From positions 1 through 13,194 of the forward strand of contig PFWI01000011.1 of the NCBI GenBank assembly GCA_002791075.1: a stretch of DNA of 13,194 bases, in the 5' to 3' direction. Of the stretch, positions 6,952-13,194 are shown piece by piece. The DNA is from a bacterium (Candidatus Ratteibacteria) CG_4_9_14_3_um_filter_41_21. GTDB lineage: Bacteria; Ratteibacteria; UBA8468. How positions within the stretch are numbered: the stretch's first letter is position 1; each line of letters begins with the position of its first letter. Position numbers and translations under genes: made by a program. The notes under the pieces are model-generated. The model saw nothing but the letters and a program-made list of their open reading frames with translations, did not search any database and had not been told where the DNA came from.

Positions 6952-7056
6952 ATGCAATCAAGTTTATGGGATGTAGTAAACATAAATTTGTTAGCTGAAC
7001 TTATCCCCCCTGCATTCTTGCAGAATGCAAGAAAAGTGACAAGAAGTCTATTATAA
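6952..7056 (+). CDS. Possible small ORF (34 codons) upstream of pilB
   Basis: ATG at 6952 follows AAAAGGA (6938-6944) with 7-nt spacing, a reasonable RBS and better than those of rbfA or argS. It runs 34 codons to TAA at 7054-7056. The predicted peptide starts MQSSLWDVVN, is fairly hydrophobic in the middle and basic near the end; it matches no family I recognise. It is in frame with the following pilB, whose ATG lies 15 nt after this stop. Against it, the 3' end overlaps a 19-bp dyad and the -35 element of the probable pilB promoter. It may be a leader peptide, a fragment of a decayed gene or chance. Confidence 0.25.
   Translation: MQSSLWDVVNINLLAELIPPAFLQNARKVTRSLL
7011..7029. promoter_or_regulatory. 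19-bp dyad, candidate operator upstream of the pilB promoter
   Basis: TGCATTC (7011-7017) and GAATGCA (7023-7029) are perfect 7-bp arms around TTGCA. The dyad ends 6 nt before the -35 hexamer at 7036. It is not one of the dispersed repeat modules and occurs once in the window. It is followed by an A/G-rich stretch and not a T-run, so it is unlikely to be an argS terminator. A regulator binding site is the more natural reading, but that is an inference. Confidence 0.4.
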
Positions 7057-7064
7057 GGTATAAT
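7036..7064 (+). promoter_or_regulatory. Sigma70-type promoter of the pilB operon
   Basis: GTGACA (7036-7041, one mismatch to TTGACA) and a consensus TATAAT (7059-7064) are separated by exactly 17 nt. Transcription would be expected to start about 7 nt downstream, around 7071, next to the pilB ATG at 7072. This makes a leaderless or nearly leaderless transcript likely. Confidence 0.6.
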
Positions 7065-7071
7065 TAATAAA

Positions 7072-8781
7072 ATGCCAACCAAGAAAGAAGCGGCAACACT
7101 TTTGCAAAATATCGGGCTTTTAACCGGCAGCCAAGTTGAAGAGGCGTTGGAAAAACAACGGCAAACCAAGCATTCAATCAAGAATATTTTAAAAGAGCTT
7201 GGCTATCTCCATCAGGGAAATATTGGATCATCCCTGCTCTCACAATTTGGAATTTTACCCAGAGAAACCAGCGAAGAAAACGTTGCTCCGGAAGTTATCA
7301 AGAGTATTCCTTCCTCTTTTGCCAAAGAACATCAGGTAATTCCTCTTGAAAAAAAGGACGATACGCTTGTTTTAGGGACTGACGAACCTTTAAATTTTCT
7401 TGCTCTTGATTACTTTAAGGAGGAACTCAAAAAAAAGGTGCAATTGGTTATGGTCAATCAGAATGCTATCGCTTCTTCTTTGAAAAAGTATTATGGAATT
7501 GAAACTGAGGACCTCTCTCCTCTTTTTGAAAAGATTGATCAAGGTTATACCCCCATCCTAAAAGAAACTGAAAAGGCTGTTGAAGGAGAGGAAGAAGAGG
7601 CGAAAAGAGCTCCCATTATCAAGTTGGCAAATATGCTTATTGCTGATGGCATCAAAAAGAGAGCCAGTGACATCCACGTGGAACCTCTGGAGAATACGTT
7701 TAGAATTAGATATCGGATTGATGGAGTGCTGCATGAGACCTTGTCTCCTCCCAAGAATATTCAGCGCGCCGTCATCGCCAGATTTAAATTAATGGCGCAA
7801 ATGAACCTTGCCGAAAAACGATTGCCCCAGGATGGCAGAATTATGCTCAATGTGCAAGGCCGGCCTATTGATCTTCGTGTCTCTACTCTTCCCGGGCTAT
7901 ACGGAGAAAGTCTGGTAATGAGAATATTGGATAAAACAACAATGTTAGTCGGGATGGACCAATTAGGATTCCTTCCCGAAAATAGAAAGAGATGGGATAC
8001 CCTTTTAAAATTCTCCGGGGGTATTGTTCTGGTTACCGGGCCAACCGGTTCAGGAAAGACAACCACTCTCTATACTTCCCTTAATACTTTAAATACTACC
8101 GACAAGAAACTGATGACGGTGGAAGAGCCGGTGGAATATCAAATTTCCGGCATCAATCAGACTCAGGTGAGACCTGACATTGGTCTTACTTTTGCCTCGG
8201 TATTGAGGTCATTTTTAAGACAGTCGCCGGACGTTCTCCTGGTGGGAGAGATTAGAGATTTGGAGACCGCAGATATTGGTCTGCGTGCCGCTCTCACCGG
8301 ACACTTAGTCTTCTCTACCCTGCATACTAATGATGCGCCTTCGGCTATAACCCGGCTTATTGATTTGGGCGTTCCATCATTTTTGGTGGCCTCTTCTCTT
8401 CAGGGAGTAATGGCTCAAAGACTGGTGCGTCTTCTTTGCCCATATTGTAAGGAGGAATATCCGCCCGATGAGGAGACCAAAAACTTTCTGGACATCAAAG
8501 CCGGCGAAGATGTCCATATTTACCGGACCAACGGTTGTGAAGCCTGTGATTACACCGGCTATCATGGTCGAATAGGCATCTTTGAAATTTTCATTATGAA
8601 TAATGAATTAAGAGAGCTTGCGCTGAAAAAAGCGGCAACTTCTGAGATAAGAAAAGCGGCCATTAAAACCGGAATGCGTACTCTCCAGGAGGATGGGATA
8701 ATAAAAATCAGGAAGGGCTTAACCACAGTAGATGAGGTAGTTTCAGTGACCGGGAGGAAGGAAAATGTTACAAGAAATTAA
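7072..8781 (+). CDS. pilB: Type IV pilus/type II secretion assembly ATPase (PilB/GspE family), first copy
   Basis: Cytoplasmic hexameric motor expected to power pilin or pseudopilin polymerisation through the PilC/GspF platform. 569 aa. The N-terminal GspE/MshE-type domain covers about residues 1-150. An acidic linker (EGEEEE) follows, then the N2 region (RASDIHVEP, RYRIDGVL). The motor core has Walker A GPTGSGKT (323-330), the Asp box TVEEPVEY (349-356), Walker B DVLLVGEIRD (387-396) and the His box GHLVFSTLHTND (410-421). The tetracysteine zinc motif typical of assembly ATPases is C456-x2-C459 and C489-x2-C492. The Asp box reads EEP where most homologues have EDP. The gene starts just after a promoter, overlaps pilT by 17 nt and heads the operon. 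PilB of a type IV pilus and GspE of a secretion system cannot be separated from sequence alone. Confidence 0.93.
   Translation: MPTKKEAATLLQNIGLLTGSQVEEALEKQRQTKHSIKNILKELGYLHQGNIGSSLLSQFGILPRETSEENVAPEVIKSIPSSFAKEHQVIPLEKKDDTLVLGTDEPLNFLALDYFKEELKKKVQLVMVNQNAIASSLKKYYGIETEDLSPLFEKIDQGYTPILKETEKAVEGEEEEAKRAPIIKLANMLIADGIKKRASDIHVEPLENTFRIRYRIDGVLHETLSPPKNIQRAVIARFKLMAQMNLAEKRLPQDGRIMLNVQGRPIDLRVSTLPGLYGESLVMRILDKTTMLVGMDQLGFLPENRKRWDTLLKFSGGIVLVTGPTGSGKTTTLYTSLNTLNTTDKKLMTVEEPVEYQISGINQTQVRPDIGLTFASVLRSFLRQSPDVLLVGEIRDLETADIGLRAALTGHLVFSTLHTNDAPSAITRLIDLGVPSFLVASSLQGVMAQRLVRLLCPYCKEEYPPDEETKNFLDIKAGEDVHIYRTNGCEACDYTGYHGRIGIFEIFIMNNELRELALKKAATSEIRKAAIKTGMRTLQEDGIIKIRKGLTTVDEVVSVTGRKENVTRN
8752..8757 (+). 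promoter_or_regulatory. Ribosome binding site of pilT inside pilB
   Basis: GGGAGG lies 7 nt before ATG 8765, within the last codons of the upstream ATPase gene. It fixes the pilT start and the 17-nt gene overlap. Confidence 0.8.
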
Positions 8782-9835
8782 TTCTCTTCTGGATATAATC
8801 GTAGAGAAGAATGCTTCGGATCTTCATCTCCATGTTGATAAACCGCCGACAATGAGAGTCAACAATCAATTGGTTGAGATGGGTAAAAAACCTTTAACGC
8901 CGGAGGATACCGTCTCTTATATGAAAGCGATTGCTTCTGCCGAACAGCAGGCCGAGGTGGAGAAGGTAGGAGGAACAGACTTCGGTTATGCTTTTGGAGA
9001 CAAAGCAAGATTCCGGGTCAGTATCTACCGGCAAAAGGGCAATATTAACCTTGCGATGCGGCTCATTCCTTACCAGTTCTTAACTTTTGAAGAATTAGGA
9101 TTGGACAAACAAATCAAGGAACTTTGCCGCAGGCCCAGAGGATTAATTCTGGTAACCGGTCCCACTGGCTCAGGTAAGACTACAACGCTTGCCACGATGA
9201 TTGATTATATAAATTGTGAGCGCGATTCTCATATTATTACGGTTGAGGACCCGATTGAATATTACCATACCCATAAGAAATCAATTGTGAGTCAGAGAGA
9301 ATTGGGCTCTGACGTTCCTTCTTTCCCCGAAGCATTAAGGAGGGGATTGCGTCAGGACCCGGACGTTTTTTTAGTAGGGGAATTAAGGGATTTAGACACT
9401 ATCTCCGCAGCCATTACCGCGGCTGAAACCGGACATCTTGTCTTGGGCACTTTACATACCACCGGAGCCGTCAGAACGGTTGATAGAATTATTGACGTTT
9501 TTCCGGTCGACCAGCAGGAACAGATTAGAATTATGCTTTCGGTCTCCATTATTGCGGTTATTTCGCAACAACTATTGGCCAGGGCGGATGGAAAAGGCAG
9601 GGTTGCGGCCTTTGAGATTATGGTGGCTACTCCTGCCATTGCCAATCTCATCCGTGAAAAAAAGACCTACCGAATTCTTTCGGAACTTCAGACCGGAACA
9701 AAATATGGGATGATCACCATGGATGAATCCTTAATGAGACTCTATTCATCAGGCATCATTAGTTACGACATTCTTCTGGAATCTGCTTATGACCCTGAAC
9801 AGATTCACTTGCAGTTAGGGGAAAAGAGAAAATGA
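8765..9835 (+). CDS. pilT: Twitching motility/pilus retraction ATPase PilT
   Basis: Hexameric ATPase expected to power pilus depolymerisation. 356 aa, close to the usual length. The N-terminal PAS-like domain starts LLDIIVEKNASDLHLHV. The RecA-like core has Walker A GPTGSGKT (132-139), the Asp box TVEDPIEY, Walker B DVFLVGELRD (200-209) and the His box GHLVLGTLHTTGAVRTVDRIIDVFP. As in PilT, there is no tetracysteine insert. The retraction motif, usually AIRNLIRE, reads AIANLIRE here (291-298), so the first Arg is Ala. The Walker B form GELRD replaces the common GEMRD. The gene overlaps its upstream neighbour by 17 nt and its downstream neighbour by 4 nt (ATGA), which points to coupled translation. 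PilU or another PilT paralogue is an alternative, but the length and C-terminus favour PilT. Confidence 0.93.
   Translation: MLQEINSLLDIIVEKNASDLHLHVDKPPTMRVNNQLVEMGKKPLTPEDTVSYMKAIASAEQQAEVEKVGGTDFGYAFGDKARFRVSIYRQKGNINLAMRLIPYQFLTFEELGLDKQIKELCRRPRGLILVTGPTGSGKTTTLATMIDYINCERDSHIITVEDPIEYYHTHKKSIVSQRELGSDVPSFPEALRRGLRQDPDVFLVGELRDLDTISAAITAAETGHLVLGTLHTTGAVRTVDRIIDVFPVDQQEQIRIMLSVSIIAVISQQLLARADGKGRVAAFEIMVATPAIANLIREKKTYRILSELQTGTKYGMITMDESLMRLYSSGIISYDILLESAYDPEQIHLQLGEKRK
9817..9821 (+). promoter_or_regulatory. Ribosome binding site of the second pilB/gspE gene
   Basis: AGGGG lies 10 nt before ATG 9832, inside the end of pilT, and supports the ATGA overlap start. Confidence 0.6.
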
Positions 9836-11586
9836 GCCCATTACCGATCAAGAAAAAAACAGAGAAAAAATTACTCGGTCAGATTCTTATTGACCATAAT
9901 CTCATCACCGAAAACCAACTGCGGATCGCTCTTGAGGAACAAAAGAGAACCAGAAAATTTTTAGGGAGAACTCTGGTTGACCTCCATTTCATTGACGAAA
10001 AGATTCTGCGTAAAGTCCTTTCCATCCAGTCAGGAATAGAAATAATTAAATTAGAGGATTATAAGATTAGTCCGGAGATAATTAAAAAATTTCCTGCCGC
10101 TTTAGCTAAAACCTACCAGACTATTCCTCTTAAATTAGAAGATAAAACCCTCACCATCGCAATAAGCGATGCTTTAAATATCAGCGCTCAGGATGACCTC
10201 TCCTTTATTTTAGGTTATAAAATTAAAATTGCTCTCGCCGAGAGTACTGAAATTACCGGAATGATTGAAAAATATTATGGTGCTGACACCACCAACATTG
10301 AAGATATGATGAAATGGTTTGGGAAGGGGACGCCGGAAATTTCTGAAATTGCTATGGCTGTAACCAGCGCCGGAGAATCAGCCAATGTTACCACTTTAGA
10401 GGAGATTGCCAACCAGGCTCCGGTAGTAGGCCTTTTCAGTCTGGTCCTTGTTCAAACGGTAAAAGAGAATGCCACTGATTTACATTTAGAGCCTTTTGAG
10501 ACTGATTTTCGCGTCCGCTATCGGGTGGATGGCGTACTTTATGACCTGCTTCACCCTTCTCCTGATTTGGCTTTTGCTCTTTTCTGCAGATTTAAAATTA
10601 TGGCAGGAATGGATATTGCCGAAAGAAGGCTGCCTCAGGACGGAAGGATTGAATTAACGATCGGGGGAAGAGAAGTAGATTTAAGGGTCAACACTGTTCC
10701 TACGGTCTTTGGAGAGTGTCTTTCCGTCAGGGTTCTGGATCGGGGAAGAGCGGTTTTGGAACTGGAGAATGTCGGACTTTCGGAGAGCAATCTCTCAAAA
10801 GTAGAGGAAATTATAAAAACCCCCCAGGGAATTATTTTAGATACCGGTCCAACCGGTTCTGGAAAAACAACCTCTCTTTATGGTATTTTGAGAAAATTAA
10901 ATAATCCTGGCGTAAAGATTATTACCACCGAGGACCCGGTGGAATACCTCCTTGATGGAGTAATTCAGGTCCCCATTAGAGAGAAAATCGGCCTTACCTT
11001 TAGCAGTACTTTGCGTCATATTCTGCGTCAGGACCCCGATATTGTCCTGGTAGGGGAAATCAGAGATTTAGAAACCGCAGAAATAGCTATTCAGGCTTCT
11101 CTTACCGGGCATCTTGTTTTTTCTACGTTGCACACCAATGATGCGTCTTCCACAATTACCCGGTTGATTGATATGAAGGTGGAGCCTTTTCTTCTGGCTT
11201 CTTCGATTATCGGTATAATTGCCCAGAGATTAATCAGAAAACTCTGCCTGAAATGCCGGGAAAAATATCAGCCTACTAAAGAGCAACTGCTGGAATTAGG
11301 ATTAAACTTAGAGCAAATAAAAGAAGAACTGGAGAAAGCATTCTATCGGCCTGGCGGATGCCCCGCCTGTAAAGGCGGCTATAAGGGACAAACCGCTATT
11401 TTTGAAATTCTTTTTCCCCAGGAGGGATTATGGGAACTTGTCTTTAAAAAACGACCTACCGGCGAAATTAGAGAAAAAGCGATTGAGGAAGGAATGAAAA
11501 CCCTTCTTGATGATGGCTTGGAAAAGATTCATCAGGGAGTAACTTCAATTGAAGAAGTCACCAAAGAGGTTCACGGTTACGCCTAA
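9832..11586 (+). CDS. Type II secretion/type IV pilus assembly ATPase (GspE/PilB family), second copy
   Basis: 584 aa, a paralogue of the gene at 7072. The N-terminal domain (LLGQILIDHNLITENQLRIALEEQ-like) is typical of GspE/MshE/PilB, residues about 12-160. The N2 region has ENATDLHLEP and RYRVDGVL. The motor core has Walker A GPTGSGKT (339-346), the Asp box TTEDPVEY, Walker B DIVLVGEIRD (403-412) and the His box GHLVFSTLHTND. The tetracysteine zinc motif is C472-x2-C475 and C510-x2-C513, with a longer acidic helical stretch between the pairs than in the first copy. The ATG overlaps the pilT stop by 4 nt. Having an assembly ATPase on each side of pilT suggests two dedicated assembly motors, perhaps one for a pilus and one for a secretion pseudopilus. 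Which one serves the PilC encoded next cannot be told. Confidence 0.93.
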   Translation: MSPLPIKKKTEKKLLGQILIDHNLITENQLRIALEEQKRTRKFLGRTLVDLHFIDEKILRKVLSIQSGIEIIKLEDYKISPEIIKKFPAALAKTYQTIPLKLEDKTLTIAISDALNISAQDDLSFILGYKIKIALAESTEITGMIEKYYGADTTNIEDMMKWFGKGTPEISEIAMAVTSAGESANVTTLEEIANQAPVVGLFSLVLVQTVKENATDLHLEPFETDFRVRYRVDGVLYDLLHPSPDLAFALFCRFKIMAGMDIAERRLPQDGRIELTIGGREVDLRVNTVPTVFGECLSVRVLDRGRAVLELENVGLSESNLSKVEEIIKTPQGIILDTGPTGSGKTTSLYGILRKLNNPGVKIITTEDPVEYLLDGVIQVPIREKIGLTFSSTLRHILRQDPDIVLVGEIRDLETAEIAIQASLTGHLVFSTLHTNDASSTITRLIDMKVEPFLLASSIIGIIAQRLIRKLCLKCREKYQPTKEQLLELGLNLEQIKEELEKAFYRPGGCPACKGGYKGQTAIFEILFPQEGLWELVFKKRPTGEIREKAIEEGMKTLLDDGLEKIHQGVTSIEEVTKEVHGYA

Positions 11587-11596
11587 ACAAAAAATA

Positions 11597-11663
11597 AATA
11601 TTCACCACAGAGGCACAAAGACACAAAGAAAAGACTAAAATAGCAACCACGAATTGCTCTAAT
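11597..11663. repeat. 67-bp direct repeat, left copy (upstream of pilC)
   Basis: It matches 13128-13194 at 66 of 67 positions; the only difference is A11617 versus G13148. It contains the CACCACAGAG/CACAAAG block followed by the AACCACGAATT arm. With the other copy it brackets pilC in direct orientation. The right copy is cut by the window end, so the match may extend. Confidence 0.92.
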
Positions 11664-11768
11664 TACGCGAATTAAAAAACAATATTCTAAAGTTCTTAAT
11701 TAGAGAAATTCGTATAATTCGTGGTTAAAGTATTTTGTTTCTTTGAGACTTTGAGTCTTGGTGGTGAA
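11601..11768. repeat. Large nested inverted repeat between gspE2 and pilC
   Basis: Outer arms TTCACCAC (11601-11608) and GTGGTGAA (11761-11768) enclose CACAAAG-type words on the left and CTTTGAG-type words on the right. Inside is a perfect 11-bp dyad, AACCACGAATT (11645-11655) with AATTCGTGGTT (11716-11726). The element is thus one repeat type nested within another, with mirrored order. It fills most of the 227-bp gap. The GTG at 11721 lies in the right inner arm and is not a believable pilC start. Confidence 0.85.
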
Positions 11769-11772
11769 GTTC

Positions 11773-11795
11773 TTATTCGTGTGCATTCGTGGATA
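11773..11795 (+). repeat. ATTCGTGGATA module before pilC
   Basis: Second copy of the block at 4742-4764 with two adjacent differences, in the same orientation and also close upstream of a start codon. It directly follows the nested inverted repeat. Confidence 0.75.
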
Positions 11796-11813
11796 AAAAA
11801 AGAGAGAAAGAAA

Positions 11814-13082
11814 ATGCCAGGATTTCATTATACCGGTATTGCTGCTGATGGTAAAAGCATTGATGGCACCATCAATGCTGAAGGGCTTCAGGCCGCCATC
11901 GGTATGCTTAAAGGAAGAGGCTATTTCCTCAGCGAAATTACCGAGCTGAGAGGAGGGTCATCGAAACCAAAAATCTCAGAAACAAAAGCGGCAAAACCCG
12001 CGGGTTTCTCCTTGAATCTCAGTTTTGGCGGTCTGAAACTGAAACCAAAACAGCGCACCACTTTTACCCGGCAATTAGCAGTCCTTATTGTTTCCGGTCT
12101 TCCTCTGCTTCGGGCGTTACGCGTTCTTCGGGACCAGGAGAAGGGTTCGGCGGCACAACTTTTTAATAACCTGGCGGAAGACGTTGAATCAGGTTCTCTT
12201 TTTTCCCAGGCTCTGGCTAAATATCCCAAAACCTTTCCCACGGTTTATATCGCGATGGTTAGGGCCGGAGAGGCCGGGGGCGCTCTTGATGCCTGTTTGA
12301 GGCGACTGGCCGAATTCGGAGAAAGCGAGGCAAAGTTAAAGGGCAAAATAAAATCCGCGATGATGTATCCTATTATCGTTGTCTTTGTTGCCTCTGCTAT
12401 GATCACCTTTATTATGTTAAAAATTATTCCTATCTTTGTTAAAATTTTTGAAGATATGGAGGCCGGAGCTTTACCCCCTCCTACCCGAATGCTTATTTTT
12501 CTCAGTAAAATCATTACCCAAAAAATATATCTGGTGGTCATTGCAATTGTTATTTTAGCAATTCTCTATAAACTTCTTAGCAAATGGAAAAAATCTAAAT
12601 ATCTTATTGACCAGGCTAAATTAAAAATTATTATTTTTGGTCCGGTAATTTTAAAGACAATTATGGCCAGATTTTCCCGGACCCTGGCTACGCTGATTAG
12701 CAGCGGTGTTCCAATTTTGCAGTCCTTATTGATTGTCCGGGATACCATTGGCAATGAGGTAATCTCCAGGGGTATTACGATGGTCCATAACCAGGTAAGA
12801 GAGGGGGAAGGAATTAGCGCACCGATGAATAGGGCTAAGGTTTTTCCGCCCATTGTCACCAATATGGTTGCAGTCGGAGAAGAAACCGGCTCGGTTGACC
12901 AGATGCTGGATAAAGTGGCTGACGCCTATGAGGACGAAGTAGATAACGCTATCGCCGGACTTTCTTCGATGCTTGAACCAATCCTTATTGTCTTTATGGG
13001 AGTAATTGTCGGCTTTATTGTTGTTTCTCTTTTTATGCCTTTAATTTCTTTGGCAATGGGAATTTCCGGAGCAGGAGGATAA
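11814..13082 (+). CDS. pilC: Inner-membrane platform protein PilC/GspF
   Basis: Polytopic inner-membrane protein on which the assembly ATPase acts to insert pilin or pseudopilin subunits. 422 aa, the usual length. The N-terminal soluble part starts FHYTGIAADGKSIDGTI, followed by a Ser/Lys/Ala-rich linker. Two T2SSF repeats follow. The first is around residues 79-205 (FTRQLAVLIVSGLPLLRAL ... MVRAGEAGGALD). The second is in the C-terminal half (FSRTLATLISSGVPILQSL ... MVAVGEETGSVDQML). Membrane segments lie near residues 186-210, 239-256 and 389-415. ATG 11814 is chosen because the family alignment begins here and a purine-rich AAGAGAGAAAG stretch precedes it; an upstream GTG at 11721 lies in repeat sequence. 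It is separated from the ATPase operon by 227 bp of repeats, so it may be transcribed separately or by read-through. It pairs functionally with one or both upstream assembly ATPases. Confidence 0.95.
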   Translation: MPGFHYTGIAADGKSIDGTINAEGLQAAIGMLKGRGYFLSEITELRGGSSKPKISETKAAKPAGFSLNLSFGGLKLKPKQRTTFTRQLAVLIVSGLPLLRALRVLRDQEKGSAAQLFNNLAEDVESGSLFSQALAKYPKTFPTVYIAMVRAGEAGGALDACLRRLAEFGESEAKLKGKIKSAMMYPIIVVFVASAMITFIMLKIIPIFVKIFEDMEAGALPPPTRMLIFLSKIITQKIYLVVIAIVILAILYKLLSKWKKSKYLIDQAKLKIIIFGPVILKTIMARFSRTLATLISSGVPILQSLLIVRDTIGNEVISRGITMVHNQVREGEGISAPMNRAKVFPPIVTNMVAVGEETGSVDQMLDKVADAYEDEVDNAIAGLSSMLEPILIVFMGVIVGFIVVSLFMPLISLAMGISGAGG

Positions 13083-13127
13083 AAAATAATTAGACACTGA
13101 TTTCCACTGATACACAAATTAAAAGAC

Positions 13128-13194
13128 AATATTCACCACAGAGGCACGAAGACACAAAGAAAAGACTAAAATAGCAACCACGAATTGCTCTAAT
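13128..13194. repeat. 67-bp direct repeat, right copy (downstream of pilC), cut by window end
   Basis: Second copy of 11597-11663, 66/67 identical, running to the window edge. Just before it, 13117-13134 repeats the AATTAAAA-ACAATATTC block found inside the left element at 11670-11687 (one mismatch in 18), but in a different order relative to the other modules. At 13092-13116 there is a short CACTGATTTCCACTGATACACA stretch that looks like a further dispersed-repeat word, seen once here. No gene is visible after pilC. Confidence 0.9.

Noticed and set aside
7011..7029. The TGCATTC dyad as the argS terminator
   Set aside because: No T-run follows on the + strand, and it lies about 150 nt after the argS stop.
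6933..7181. Minus-strand open frame across the pilB start
   Set aside because: It overlaps the pilB promoter and N-terminus and its translation has no family-like features.
11351..11382. GGCGG/CCGCC inverted words in the second gspE gene
   Set aside because: They are explained by the codons of the zinc-binding CPACKGG stretch and need no extra element.
11713..11718. TATAAT in the repeat before pilC as a promoter
   Set aside because: There is no TTGACA-like hexamer at 16-18 nt upstream, and the word falls where the repeat arm happens to read GTATAATTCGTGG; other copies of the arm do not keep it.

Overview
The window is a stretch of bacterial chromosome of moderately low GC (judged by eye, not counted). 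All nine confident genes lie on the + strand. It suggests an uncultivated, diderm-type bacterium. Evidence is a type IV pilus/type II secretion motor cluster, a lipobox lipoprotein, MurB for peptidoglycan, and very many short dispersed palindromic repeats in the gaps. The repeat style recalls candidate-phylum genomes such as Omnitrophota, but that placement is only a guess. DnaK is the short form, lacking the NBD insertion typical of proteobacterial DnaK.

Layout: 1-128 is a repeat-built leader. 129-3554 is a compact operon: dnaK, an unrecognised lipoprotein gene, and truA, which carries an in-frame palindromic insertion. 3555-3735 is a spacer with a nested palindrome, followed by murB (3736-4626). 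4627-4769 is repeat modules leading into rbfA (4770-5114). 5115-5205 is a dyad repeat leading into argS (5206-6861). 6862-7071 holds another dyad repeat, a possible 34-codon ORF, a 19-bp dyad and a strong sigma70-type promoter placed so close to the next ATG that the mRNA may be leaderless. 7072-11586 is an overlapping three-ATPase operon: a PilB/GspE-type ATPase, a PilT-type retraction ATPase and a second PilB/GspE-type ATPase. 11587-11813 is a large nested inverted repeat leading into pilC/gspF (11814-13082). 13083-13194 repeats the start of that element and runs off the window.

How the genes work together: the left half is housekeeping (chaperone, tRNA pseudouridylation, cell wall precursor, ribosome maturation, arginyl-tRNA synthesis). 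The right half encodes cytoplasmic motors and the inner-membrane platform of a type IV pilus or related secretion machine. No pilin, prepilin peptidase or secretin is in the window.

The most unusual aspect is the repeats. Six of the seven spacers longer than 50 bp, counting the two window ends, are built largely from a few reshuffled modules: an AATTCGTGGTT dyad arm, a CACCACAGAG/CTTTGTG block, an AATTAAAA-ACAATATTC block and an ATTCGTGGATA block. The seventh (truA-murB) holds a different palindrome, and a third palindrome type has been taken into the truA reading frame. I found no clear new enzymatic or defence system. The repeat mosaic and its apparent use as gene leaders are the best candidates for something undescribed.
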